This document shows positions 7,844 to 15,855 of a DNA stretch of 64,000 nt, in pieces (position 1 is the stretch's first letter; each line of letters starts with the position of its first letter). A model generated the notes under the pieces. That model made no database searches and had not been told where the DNA came from. It saw only the letters and a program-made list of their open reading frames with translations. The stretch is from Yinghuangia elevatio. Lineage in GTDB: Bacteria; Actinomycetota; Actinomycetes; Streptomycetales; Streptomycetaceae. A program made the position numbers and the translations under genes. The stretch spans positions 38,170 through 102,169 of the forward strand of contig NZ_JBEZFP010000015.1 of NCBI RefSeq assembly GCF_040649515.1, in the 5' to 3' direction.

Positions 7844-8788
7844 TCAGCCGAGCAGCGCCCTGCGCAGCACGGCGATCTCCTCGGCGCCCTCGCGCCGCGA
7901 CACCTCGGCGTGCCGGGCGAGCCGCGAGGCGTGGAACGTGCCCGGGAACAGGTGGAGTTCGACGTTCACCCCAGCGGCCAGCAGGGCCTGCGCGTACGCG
8001 ATGCCCTCGTCGCGCAGCGGGTCGAACTGCATCACCGATATGTACGCGGGCGGCAGGCCGGTCAGGTCGGTGGCGCGTGCCGGTGCCGCGTACACCGGGA
8101 CGTCGTCTCCGCCGCGTCGGCCCGGGCCGAGGTACGCGTCCCAACTGATCTCCGCGTTCGGCCGGTTCCAGCCCGGGGTGTCGGTGAACGCGACCATGCT
8201 CGGGGTGCCCAGGCGGTCGTCCAGCTCCGGGATGCCCAGGTACTGGAAGCACAGCCGCGGCCCGCCGCGGTCGCGGCACAGCAGTGCCAGAGCGGCGGCG
8301 AGACCGCCGCCCGCGCTGGCCCCGTGCAGGGCGACCCGGTCCGGGTCGATGCCCAGCTTGCCGCTCGCCGCGACGACGGCGGTCAGCGCGGCATAGCAGT
8401 CCTCGAGCCCCGCGGGGTAGGGGTTCTCGGGTGCGAGCCGGTACTCGACCGACGCGACCACCACGCCCAGCTCGCGGCATATCTCCAGGCAGCCGGGGTG
8501 GTCGAGCTCGATCGAGCCGATGACGAATCCGCCGCCGTGCACGTTGAACACCAGCGGGACCGGCCCTCCCTCGACGCCCTGCGGGGTGTAGAGCCGCACC
8601 TGGACGTCGGGCGCGCCCTCCGGCCCGGGAACCGTCGTGTCCAGGACGTCGACGCCGGAGGTGTCGGGCTCGCCGAAGAACTCCGCGAGCCTCGACTCCA
8701 TGCCGCGCATCGCGACCAGGTCGGTGAGCGGGGTGCCGGGCATCATCGCCACAGCTGCGGCGACCTCGGGGTCCAGGGCGTAAGCCAT
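7844..8788 (-). CDS. Alpha/beta hydrolase, hormone-sensitive-lipase type esterase
   Basis: A 314-residue esterase of the HSL/acetyl-esterase family. The oxyanion motif HGGGFVIGS and the nucleophile elbow GASAGG are both present. The acid (FDPLRDEG) and the histidine (FPGTFHAS) lie in the expected C-terminal order. It should hydrolyse short-chain acyl esters in the cytosol; no signal peptide is present. The ATG at 8788 follows GAGGTG by 5 bases. The gene stands alone. Substrate is not predictable. Confidence 0.9.
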   Translation of the reverse strand: MAYALDPEVAAAVAMMPGTPLTDLVAMRGMESRLAEFFGEPDTSGVDVLDTTVPGPEGAPDVQVRLYTPQGVEGGPVPLVFNVHGGGFVIGSIELDHPGCLEICRELGVVVASVEYRLAPENPYPAGLEDCYAALTAVVAASGKLGIDPDRVALHGASAGGGLAAALALLCRDRGGPRLCFQYLGIPELDDRLGTPSMVAFTDTPGWNRPNAEISWDAYLGPGRRGGDDVPVYAAPARATDLTGLPPAYISVMQFDPLRDEGIAYAQALLAAGVNVELHLFPGTFHASRLARHAEVSRREGAEEIAVLRRALLG

Positions 8789-8961
8789 GTGTCACCTCGA
8801 CTGCTGGGAGGGAAGCTCGCCGGGAGGGGAGCCTGCCGGGAGGGTACGGGCGGCCCGAGGCAGAGGGGGAGCCTCGGGCCGCCCCGATCTTCCCGCGCGT
8901 TCCGGCGGATGCGCAGCCGCCATGCGTCGGTTCATCGGTGCCGGTCGGCCGACAGCCGCGC

Positions 8962-9009
8962 GGGCAGCCGGGCAGCCGGGCAGCCGGGCAACCGGGCAAC
9001 CGGGCAACC
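8962..9009. repeat. 8-bp tandem repeat, 6 copies
   Basis: Three units of GGGCAGCC are followed by three of GGGCAACC, in the noncoding gap upstream of the esterase. It is a simple microsatellite-like array; no function is evident. Confidence 0.85.
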
Positions 9010-9079
9010 GAGCCTCAAGGTGGTGCCGAGCCTTGCTTCGTCCCGTCGTGTGACGTGTCCGGGGACTGTCGACCGCGAC

Positions 9080-9316
9080 CTAAGCCACGGCAGGCATACC
9101 GTCCGTCCGGTGGCGTGCCATCCAGTCGGCGGCGAAGGCGACCGCGGGGATCAGCGGTACGAGTCTGGCGCGCGCGCCTCCGACGAAGCCTTCGTCGATG
9201 GGCAGGTGGTCCGTCAGTGCCGCCCCGATGCGGTCGAAGTCGGCCAGATCCAGGAGCACGTCCTCGTACGTGAAAGAGGGCTTGCCACCCTGATTTCGCC
9301 TGGTTGAGGCGCTCAC
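9080..9316 (-). CDS. Small hypothetical protein, possibly a gene fragment
   Basis: A 78-residue frame from a GTG at 9316. From FTYEDVLLDLADFDRIG onward the composition looks like real protein: alternating acidic helices, then LVPLIPAVAFAADWMARHR. I do not recognise the family. No convincing ribosome binding site is seen. It may be the C-terminal remnant of a longer gene. A long hairpin lies just upstream at 9330-9373. Confidence 0.35.
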   Translation of the reverse strand: MSASTRRNQGGKPSFTYEDVLLDLADFDRIGAALTDHLPIDEGFVGGARARLVPLIPAVAFAADWMARHRTDGMPAVA

Positions 9317-9329
9317 CGAACCACCTGAA

Positions 9330-9373
9330 GCCCGCCGTACACGGGCGTTGAATGACGCCTCTGTACGGCGGGC
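9330..9373. terminator. Long near-perfect hairpin
   Basis: Arms GCCCGCCGTACA (9330-9341) and TGTACGGCGGGC (9362-9373) pair perfectly. The intervening GGGCGT and ACGCCT also pair, leaving a 6-base loop. It sits 29 bases past the end of the broken small gene at 9402-9605 and upstream of the frame at 9080-9316, so it likely terminates the former. Confidence 0.6.
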
Positions 9374-9401
9374 CGGCAGGTGCGCGTCAGAGCTGACGCG
9401 C

Positions 9402-9605
9402 TCAGCGCTTCGTGTCGTTCTCCACGTAGCTGGAGAAGCCGCTCGGGCTGTCGGTCTAAATCTGGGTCCGCAGCACAATGCCGAGAGGCGAGCCGGTCGG
9501 GATGGCAGGAGAGTCGATCAGGTCGGCGGTCTTCAGCCCGTCGAGAACTGCAGCGGTGTGCGCCATCCATGACTCCCATTGTTCGGCGAGAACCGGCGCT
9601 CGCAC
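9402..9605 (-). pseudogene. Small gene apparently interrupted by an in-frame TAG
   Basis: Reading minus from a GTG at 9605 (or ATG at 9566), the frame gives a well-formed sequence including AVLDGLKTADLIDSP and GSPLGIVLRTQI, then a TAG at 9458-9456. The same frame then continues with TDSPSGFSSYVENDTKR to a TGA at 9404-9402. The continuation looks coding and ends naturally just before a hairpin, so the TAG looks like a recent nonsense mutation. The family was not recognised. Alternatively the true protein ends at the TAG. Confidence 0.4.
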
Positions 9606-9688
9606 GGTAGTTGCTGCCGGTACGGATGACCGATTGCGGCGCGCGTCCGGGCCACTACTCCTCGCGGGGCGGACACTGTGTTTCGCCG

Positions 9689-10867
9689 TCACGGCCCTGA
9701 AGTCGTACGCCCGGCGGTGCCGACCCTGTGCTCGAATCGGTGGAACACGGCATGGAGGAGAGCCAGAAGTAGCGCGAAGGCCGGTAGCCACGCGAGCCGT
9801 TCGAGTACCCAGAGGGGATGGTCGGGCGCGGTGTGCAGCCCGGGCAGGGCACCGGCCGAGCGGAGCGACACCGTGACGGTCATCATCGCCGTCTGGTGCC
9901 ACAGGAACACCGTCATCGCCGACAGGTTCGCGAACGCGACCGCCGCCCACAGGCCGGGGCGCCGCATGACCCGGCCCAGCGGCTCGCGTATCAGCAGGGC
10001 CAGTCCGACCTGGGCGAGACCGAAGGCCACGGCCGCGAGGGTGGGCGGGTTCAGGTTCGACACCGCGGCGCCGGGCACGCCGACCATGCTCGCCGGGTAG
10101 CCCGCGGCCAGGACCAGCGCGACGGTCGCGGACACCCCGCCCACGAGCAGCGCGTACGCCGTCCGCCGACCCTTGAACGCGCCGTGTGCCCAGGCCACGC
10201 CGAGGAAGTACGGGACCAGCCAGCCGGCCAGGATGTTGGTCCAGCCCAGCCACGCCGGGCCGTCCCCCGCGAAGCGGCCCGCGTCCACGGTCGCGACGAG
10301 GCCGACGAGCAGCGCGAGGCCGGACCAGCGGGTGCGCCGCCACAACGCGGCCACGGCCGGTGTGAGTGCGGTCAGTGCGGCGTACACGACCAGGAACCAC
10401 AGCGGGCTGAAGACCAGTTTGACCATGCTGCGCAGGGTGCCGAGGTCCAGGCCGGCCCAGGTCAGGACGCTGATCGCGGCCGCCCAGGCGCCGAGCAGCA
10501 CGAGCGCGGGGCGGAACAGGCGGCCCATGCGGGCGCGTACCCAGGTGCCGTAGGGGACTTCGCCGCCACGCAGGCTCAGCGCTCCGGAGTATCCGCCGAC
10601 CAGGAAGAACACCGCGAGCGTCTGCAGCACCCAGCTGACCGGGGTGAAGGCGGGCATGCCGGCGAGCGGGCTGCGTACGCCCAGGCCGTCCCCGGTGTCG
10701 ACGAATGCGGTCACCAGCCAGTGGCCGAGGACGACGCCGGCGATGGCGATCGCGCGCAGTGCGTCCGCGGCACGGTCGCGGTGCGGGGGAGTTGCGGCGT
10801 CGATCCGGTACGCGGCGGCGGTCCAACTCCCGCGTGTCGTCCGGTGCTTCTCAACGGTAGTCGGCAC
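9689..10867 (-). CDS. Acyltransferase family 3 membrane protein
   Basis: A 392-residue protein with about ten predicted membrane helices. It opens with RAADALRAIAIAGVVLGHWL, the arginine/histidine motif of acyltransferase-3 (OafA/NodX-like) enzymes, and LFLVGG-like and FLWHQTAMM segments follow. Such enzymes acylate cell-surface glycans or secondary metabolites using acyl-CoA. Translation most likely starts at a GTG at 10867, which overlaps the end of the upstream hydrolase gene by 17 bases, implying translational coupling. The shared operon suggests both act at the cell envelope; the partner substrate is unknown. Confidence 0.85.
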   Translation of the reverse strand: MPTTVEKHRTTRGSWTAAAYRIDAATPPHRDRAADALRAIAIAGVVLGHWLVTAFVDTGDGLGVRSPLAGMPAFTPVSWVLQTLAVFFLVGGYSGALSLRGGEVPYGTWVRARMGRLFRPALVLLGAWAAAISVLTWAGLDLGTLRSMVKLVFSPLWFLVVYAALTALTPAVAALWRRTRWSGLALLVGLVATVDAGRFAGDGPAWLGWTNILAGWLVPYFLGVAWAHGAFKGRRTAYALLVGGVSATVALVLAAGYPASMVGVPGAAVSNLNPPTLAAVAFGLAQVGLALLIREPLGRVMRRPGLWAAVAFANLSAMTVFLWHQTAMMTVTVSLRSAGALPGLHTAPDHPLWVLERLAWLPAFALLLALLHAVFHRFEHRVGTAGRTTSGP

Positions 10868-11834
10868 GGCCAACCTCCGATTCGCGTCCGAGGGCGATGC
10901 GGGCGAGGTTCCGCAGCGAGGCGGTGCCCGGCTTGAAGTAGTCGCTGTGGCCCACCGATCCGGCGTCGAACACGCGCGCGTGGTAGCCCCGGGAGACCGG
11001 ATCGGCACCGAAGCCGAACCCCAACAGGCTTGCGTGCGGAACGAGTTGGATCCAGTCGTGGGATCCGCGTCCGGCCCAGACCCGGGCGTCGGTGTGGAGG
11101 TCCTCGGCTTCGTCGACGCCGGTCCCGGGGCTCCCGAAGAAGGCGATGTCGTCGACTGACGGGCCGTCCGCGGCTTTCGCGCAGACGACGCTGCCGTAGC
11201 TGTGGCACAACAGGGCGACGGAGGCGGCGGGGTTCAGCGTGCGGAGCTCCGCCACCAGGCCTTCGAGGCGGTGCGAGCCGCCGATGGCGCGGCCGTCGGT
11301 GAGGATTGCCGGGCTCAGCGAGGCGGGTGCGGCGTAGCCGAGCCAGGCCACGACGGCGACGTCGGTGTCCGGTGCCTCGGCGCGGATCTGCCCGGCCAGC
11401 GCCCGGGCGCCTCCACCGGCGAACTTGCGGGAGTCGAAGTTCGTGACGCGCCCGTCCGCACCGGGCACCACCACCGCGATGCGTTCCGCACTCGCGAGAT
11501 CCCCGAATACCTCGACCACCCGGCCCGACCCCCGCGCGTCGAAGGACAGAAACTGCCGTCCGGGGGCGAGCAGATCCGCCAGAGACCGCCGCATGGCGCT
11601 GTCATGGACGCGGGTGGCGGTCTCCCAGGCGCGGGCGATGTCGTGGCGTACGGCGCCGTAGCGTGCGTCGAGGCTCGCACCGGGGTTCGTGCCGACGCTC
11701 GTGCCGAGGGGGACGGCCGCCGTGGGCGCCGCGTACGGATCGCCCGACGGAGCCGCGGCCGTCGTCAACGCCACAGCCGCGGCCGCCAGGGTCGCGGCCA
11801 GTGCGGACCGGATACGACGACGTGCCGAAGCCAT
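10851..11834 (-). CDS. Secreted alpha/beta hydrolase, DUF1023 type
   Basis: A 327-residue protein with a Sec signal peptide (RRRIRSALAATLAAAAVALT, cleavage near residue 30). The body matches the DUF1023 alpha/beta-hydrolase family: IAVVVPGADGRVTNFDS near residue 120, the nucleophile elbow CHSYGSVV, and a terminal H in VGHSDYF. It is secreted or cell-wall associated. The ATG start is followed without gap by the signal. The downstream acyltransferase overlaps it by 17 bases, so the two are one operon. Confidence 0.85.
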   Translation of the reverse strand: MASARRRIRSALAATLAAAAVALTTAAAPSGDPYAAPTAAVPLGTSVGTNPGASLDARYGAVRHDIARAWETATRVHDSAMRRSLADLLAPGRQFLSFDARGSGRVVEVFGDLASAERIAVVVPGADGRVTNFDSRKFAGGGARALAGQIRAEAPDTDVAVVAWLGYAAPASLSPAILTDGRAIGGSHRLEGLVAELRTLNPAASVALLCHSYGSVVCAKAADGPSVDDIAFFGSPGTGVDEAEDLHTDARVWAGRGSHDWIQLVPHASLLGFGFGADPVSRGYHARVFDAGSVGHSDYFKPGTASLRNLARIALGRESEVGRADYR

Positions 11835-12072
11835 ACGAATCCCTCCTGGTCATCCGGGTGTTGCCGGTTGATCAGGAAGCTATGAAGGCGGCGTTGTAGC
11901 CCGAATCGCGCCGAAGAGCGGTCTGTGCGCGTAGTACCGAGGTATGACAGGGGTGAGGGTCGGCGCGAGGAACCCGAGCAGGCGACCGGAAGCAGGCGAC
12001 CGAGACCAACGGACTTCCGCACCAACGGGATGGTCGGGCACCATGGGGGGAGTACCGCTGGAAGGAGGCCAC

Positions 12073-12189
12073 ATGGCCGACGGGAAGCACCGGGGACCGC
12101 CCGCACCGATCCAGCCCATGCCGACACCGCCGCCGCCACCGCCCTCGGACAGCAGGCAGCCACCGACCGACCCGGGACACGGCAAGTGA
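12073..12189 (+). CDS. 38-residue Pro-rich peptide, candidate RiPP precursor
   Basis: ATG with a strong Shine-Dalgarno (GAAGGAGG, 3-4 bases before ATG) encodes a 38-residue peptide. The start is basic (MADGKHRG), the middle is a polyproline stretch with six prolines in a row, and the end is DSRQPPTDPGHGK. Its TGA stop overlaps the GTG of the methyltransferase gene (GTGA), so the two are translationally coupled. The peptide has two Asp in the C-terminal half plus one near the start, and no Cys. Given its partner, it is a plausible modified-peptide precursor. It could instead be a leader ORF that only primes translation downstream. Confidence 0.6.
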   Translation: MADGKHRGPPAPIQPMPTPPPPPPSDSRQPPTDPGHGK

Positions 12190-13289
12190 CGTTGGAACGC
12201 TCGCAGTTCGTCCCGGATCGGGTGTGGCCGTTCGATCCGGGGAGTCAGACATACGGGTCGGTCGTCGACCGGGCGGCCGACCCGCGGCGGTGGACCGAAC
12301 TGGTCGGCGCCGACGTACAACTCGTCACGCAGTGGGACGACGGCGGGCATGACGGCGGTGCGGAGCCGGGCCGCGTACCGTCCTCGTCCGCGTCGATGCC
12401 CACGGTCGTACGCGCGATGCTGCGGGCCCTGGATCCCCGTCCCGGCGGCCACTACCTCGAAGTCGGAACGGGCACGGGCGAGACCGCCGCCCGGCTCGCC
12501 CGCGCGGTCGGCCCGGAAGGGTCGGTCACCTCACTCGAGATCGACGCCAAGCTCGCCGCCGGCGCTCGCGCCAACCTGGAGCGGGCGGGCGTCCGCAACG
12601 TGAAGGTGATCCACACGGACGCCTGGCACGGCCGGCCGGAGGGAGCGCCCTACGACGGAGTGCACGTCACGTGCGGCGTACGTCGGATCCCGTCGGCGTG
12701 GGTCACCCAGTGCGTTCCGGGCGCGCGCATCGTCGCCCCGTGGGGCACGGACTTCACGCCCCACGACTGGCTGCTGACCCTCGAAGTGGCCGCGGACGGA
12801 AGCGCCTCCGGCCGCTTCGGCATGGGCCTGTCCTTCATGAAGATGCGCGCCCAACGCCGCGCGCACCCCGACCACGACGCGTACGCACCGCCCGGATGGC
12901 TCGACCGCGCGCGCCGCCGCGAGACGGAACTGACCGGCGCCGAGGCCCGGTCGACCGCCATCGGGGACGCCGCCCTCGCCATCGGCCTGCAAGTCCCGGA
13001 CTGTACACAGCACTACGCCGCCACGGACGACGCGGTCACCGTCTGGCTGTACTCGCTCACGGACAACTCCATGGCCGCGGCGGGGTTCGCCGACGGCATG
13101 GTGTCCCAAGCCGCCCAGTCAGGTCCGCGGTCGCTGTGGGACGAACTCGAAGCTGCCTGGCATCGCTGGCTCGCCCACGGCAGACCCGCGTCCCACCAGT
13201 TCGGCCTGACCGTCGACGCCCAAGGGCAACGCCCTTGGCTCGCCCCCGAAAACGGGCGACGAATCCCCATCGGCCCCCAGCCGACCTGA
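12186..13289 (+). CDS. PCMT-like (protein-L-isoaspartate) O-methyltransferase, RiPP-associated type
   Basis: A 367-residue SAM methyltransferase. The N-terminus (FVPDRVWPFDP, then LVTQWDDG and SSSASMPTVVRAML) matches the long PCMT-like methyltransferases that accompany modified peptides in actinomycetes. SAM motif I is YLEVGTGTGETAARLA, with an acidic residue ending the next strand (TSLEID). A C-terminal domain of about 150 residues extends past the methyltransferase fold, unlike housekeeping PCMT, which has about 210 residues. The GTG start overlaps the TGA of the 38-residue peptide gene. No ATP-grasp, LanB/LanM or protease gene is near. It probably methylates Asp side chains of the peptide, leading to aspartimide or isoAsp. 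Confidence 0.8.
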   Translation: MTLERSQFVPDRVWPFDPGSQTYGSVVDRAADPRRWTELVGADVQLVTQWDDGGHDGGAEPGRVPSSSASMPTVVRAMLRALDPRPGGHYLEVGTGTGETAARLARAVGPEGSVTSLEIDAKLAAGARANLERAGVRNVKVIHTDAWHGRPEGAPYDGVHVTCGVRRIPSAWVTQCVPGARIVAPWGTDFTPHDWLLTLEVAADGSASGRFGMGLSFMKMRAQRRAHPDHDAYAPPGWLDRARRRETELTGAEARSTAIGDAALAIGLQVPDCTQHYAATDDAVTVWLYSLTDNSMAAAGFADGMVSQAAQSGPRSLWDELEAAWHRWLAHGRPASHQFGLTVDAQGQRPWLAPENGRRIPIGPQPT

Positions 13290-13336
13290 GGCTCACAAAC
13301 AGCGGCGTGCCGGACCCGGACGCCGGCATGGTCGAC

Positions 13337-13366
13337 GGGGTGACGGGCCTTGTGGTCCGTCACCCC
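13337..13366. terminator. Bidirectional hairpin terminator
   Basis: A perfect 10-bp stem (GGGGTGACGG / CCGTCACCCC, extendable by 2-3 pairs) separates the convergent methyltransferase and hydrolase genes. Confidence 0.65.
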
Positions 13367-13410
13367 GGTACACCGTCTCCCCGGTACACCGTCTCCCCGG
13401 TACCCCGTCA
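13363..13410. repeat. 16-bp tandem repeat, 3 copies
   Basis: Two identical units CCCCGGTACACCGTCT and a third ending GGTACCCCGTCA abut the terminator and run toward the hydrolase stop codon. The CCGGTA..CCGTC theme resembles the array at 4195-4292. Confidence 0.8.
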
Positions 13411-13421
13411 CCCGTCGCGGG

Positions 13422-14258
13422 TCAGCGGGTGGTGTGCAGCCCGGTGAATTCCAGGAGGAGTTCGGCCGTCCGCCGCGGTTCCTCCAGGATCGGGGTGTGC
13501 CCGGCGCCTGGCAGCATGGCGATCCTGGCGCCCGGTACGACCTCGTAGTCCGCGGCCGACGCGGGGCGCCATCGGCGGTCCTGGTCGCCGAAGATGACCT
13601 GGAGCGGCTTGCCCAGGCCCTTCAGCCGCTCGGGGAGCGTTCGTTCGGTCAGGTACGCGGTCGACGCCTGCAACGTGGCGCCAAATGCGTGCAACGGAAG
13701 CTCGCGTACCTCGTCGACCAGGTTCTGGGGGATCTCGTAGCCCTCGCGGAACCCGCTGCTCGCGAGCAGCCGGATCTGCTCGTCCGTCGGCGGCCAGTGC
13801 GCCGGGTCGATCGCGAAGGAGTCCGGCGCCGTGTACGCGTCCATGCCGGGCCCGGTGTTCACCAGGGCCAGTGCGCTCACGAGTTCGGGACGGCTCTCGA
13901 CGAGCGCCGTCGCCGAGTAGCCGCCGCTGGAGTGCCCGACGACGATCGCCTGCCGCACCCCGAGCCGGTCGAGCGCCTGGCCGACGGTACGCCCCTGCTC
14001 GGCGACGTCGTACCCGGGACCGCCGAGCGGCTTGGCGGAGAGCCCGTGCCCCAGCAGGTCGATCCGGATCACGTGATGCGACGCGGCCAGGAGCGGAACC
14101 AGGAGCTCCCACGACGTGGACGAGGCCGCGGAACCGTGGACGAGCAGCAGCGCCGGGGCGTCGCGCGGGCCGTCCTGGCAGATGTGGATGTCGCCGGCGT
14201 CCAGGGGCAGGACCGAGCACTCGGTGGCCGCGAGGTGCGGGTTGTCAGAAAGAGTCAT
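13422..14258 (-). CDS. Alpha/beta hydrolase
   Basis: A 278-residue alpha/beta hydrolase. LLVHGSAASSTSWELL is the HG oxyanion loop, IRIDLLGHGLS follows, and GHSSGGYSA is the nucleophile elbow. The catalytic Asp is expected in FGDQDRRW and the His in PGAGHTPILEEP. It has no signal peptide, so it is cytosolic. The ATG at 14258 was chosen because the longer frame begins at a TTG without a ribosome binding site. It is divergent from an AraC-family gene only 77 bases away, which may regulate it. Confidence 0.88.
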   Translation of the reverse strand: MTLSDNPHLAATECSVLPLDAGDIHICQDGPRDAPALLLVHGSAASSTSWELLVPLLAASHHVIRIDLLGHGLSAKPLGGPGYDVAEQGRTVGQALDRLGVRQAIVVGHSSGGYSATALVESRPELVSALALVNTGPGMDAYTAPDSFAIDPAHWPPTDEQIRLLASSGFREGYEIPQNLVDEVRELPLHAFGATLQASTAYLTERTLPERLKGLGKPLQVIFGDQDRRWRPASAADYEVVPGARIAMLPGAGHTPILEEPRRTAELLLEFTGLHTTR

Positions 14259-14323
14259 GGTCCAAACGTCGCTGCCGGCCGCCGCCCGTGGATTGGACAA
14301 ATGTTCCCTCGGCGGGCCCCGCG

Positions 14324-14329
14324 TAGCAT
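14324..14329 (+). promoter_or_regulatory. -10-like hexamer, probable leaderless start
   Basis: TAGCAT ends 6 bases before the ATG at 14336, with no Shine-Dalgarno in between. Confidence 0.4.
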
Positions 14330-14335
14330 CGGATC

Positions 14336-15232
14336 ATGCGGTCCACCGCCAGTGCACACGACGATTCGGCGACGTGGGAGGTCGCCCGTCCGCCGCGGCC
14401 CAGTCGGCTCGCCGGTGTCGACATGGCCGGTTTCCACGTGCCCCACGCGCCCGTGGACGGCCTTCGGATGATCCCGCACCCGGCCGTGACGCTGATCGTG
14501 GAGTTCGGGGCGGGCGGGTACGTCCTGGACGACGGTTCCGGACGCCGCCATCGGGGCAGCGCCGTCGCCGGGCCTGGCCTGGGTCTCGGCGGCAACGTAC
14601 GGGCCTGGGGCGAGGACGTCGCATGCGTGCAGGTACGCCTGTCGCCGGTGGTCGCCTGCACCCTCCTCGGCATCTCCCCGGCCGAGCTGACCGGCGCCAC
14701 CGTGCTGCCGCTCGACGACCTCTGGGGCCGGGAGGCGTCGCGTATCCGGGAGCGGCTGAGCGAGTGCACGTCGTGGGCGGAGCGATTCGCGCTGACGGAG
14801 ATGCTGCTCGCCCGGCGGGCCGCGGCGCGGACCTGGGTGGACCCTGAAGTGGCGTGGTCCTGGCGCCGCATCAACGCCGAGGCCGGCCTCGTCCGGGTCG
14901 AGGACCTGGCGTGCGAACTGGGCTGGAGCCGCAAGCGGTTGTGGTCCCGGTTCAACGCGCAGATCGGAATGCCGCCCAAGCGCGCAGCGAAGCTGGTCCG
15001 CTTCGACCGCGCCGCGCACCGCCTGGTCGCCGGCGAGTCCGCGGCCCGGGTCGCCGCGGACGGCGGCTACTTCGACCAGTCCCACCTGCACCGCGACGTC
15101 GTGACCTTCACCGGGGCGACCCCGGCGGCCGTCGTCGAAGAGCCGTTCCTGACCGTCGACGACGTCGCGTGGCCGGCAGCGGCACGCGCGACTCCGCGTC
15201 ACTCCCCGGGGCGGACGAGGCCCGTCTCGTAG
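14336..15232 (+). CDS. AraC-family transcriptional regulator
   Basis: A 298-residue regulator. The N-terminal half (residues 30-160) is an effector domain with HPAVTLIVEFGAGGYVL. The C-terminal double helix-turn-helix spans about 180-275, with LACELGWSRKRLWSRFNAQIG and the AraC signature GYFDQSHLHRDV. It may act on the divergent alpha/beta hydrolase. Its last 34 bases overlap, antisense, the 3' end of the response-regulator gene on the other strand. The effector is unknown. Confidence 0.88.
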   Translation: MRSTASAHDDSATWEVARPPRPSRLAGVDMAGFHVPHAPVDGLRMIPHPAVTLIVEFGAGGYVLDDGSGRRHRGSAVAGPGLGLGGNVRAWGEDVACVQVRLSPVVACTLLGISPAELTGATVLPLDDLWGREASRIRERLSECTSWAERFALTEMLLARRAAARTWVDPEVAWSWRRINAEAGLVRVEDLACELGWSRKRLWSRFNAQIGMPPKRAAKLVRFDRAAHRLVAGESAARVAADGGYFDQSHLHRDVVTFTGATPAAVVEEPFLTVDDVAWPAAARATPRHSPGRTRPVS

Positions 15233-15855
15233 GCGTAGACGACCGCCTGCGCCCGGTCCCGTACGCCCAGCTTCATCAGGATGCGGCTGACGTGCGTCTT
15301 CACCGTCTGCTCGGCGACGATCAGGTCCCGCGCGATCTCGGAGTTGGACCGGCCGCGCGCGACGAGCGTCAGCACCTCGGTCTCGCGGTCGGTCAGTCCC
15401 TCGACGCGTTCGCGCTGCGGTGCCCGGGGCCCGCCCAGGCGGGCGAACTCGGCGATCAGGCGGCGCGTGATGCCCGGCGAGATCAGCGCGTCGCCGGCCG
15501 CGACGACCCGGACCGCCTCGGCCAGTTCGCCCGCGGACGCGTCCTTCAGCAGGAACCCGCTGGCGCCGGCCCGCAGTGCCTCGTACACGTAGTCGTCGAG
15601 GTCGAAGGTCGTGAGCACCAGCACCTTCGTCGCGCCCGACGCCTCGGTGATGCGGCGGGTGGCCGCCAGGCCGTCGAGGACGGGCATGCGTACGTCCATC
15701 AGCACGACATCCGGCCCCAACTCGGCCGCCTGCCGCACCGCCACCTCGCCGTTCTCCGCGGTGCCCACGACCTCGATGTCGGGTTGCGCGCCCAGGAGTA
15801 CGCCGAACCCCTCCCGCACCATGGCCTGGTCGTCGGCGAGCAGAACGGTGATCAT
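15199..15855 (-). CDS. NarL/LuxR-family response regulator
   Basis: A 218-residue response regulator. The receiver domain is complete: DD near residues 8-9, phosphoacceptor Asp in VVLMDVRMPVLDG, Thr in VLVLTTFD, and Lys in GFLLKDAS. The C-terminal LuxR HTH includes GLTDRETEVLTLVARG and QTVKTHVSRILMKLG. It overlaps the upstream histidine-kinase gene by ATGA and is its evident partner. The 3' end overlaps the AraC gene antisense. Confidence 0.95.
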   Translation of the reverse strand: MITVLLADDQAMVREGFGVLLGAQPDIEVVGTAENGEVAVRQAAELGPDVVLMDVRMPVLDGLAATRRITEASGATKVLVLTTFDLDDYVYEALRAGASGFLLKDASAGELAEAVRVVAAGDALISPGITRRLIAEFARLGGPRAPQRERVEGLTDRETEVLTLVARGRSNSEIARDLIVAEQTVKTHVSRILMKLGVRDRAQAVVYAYETGLVRPGE

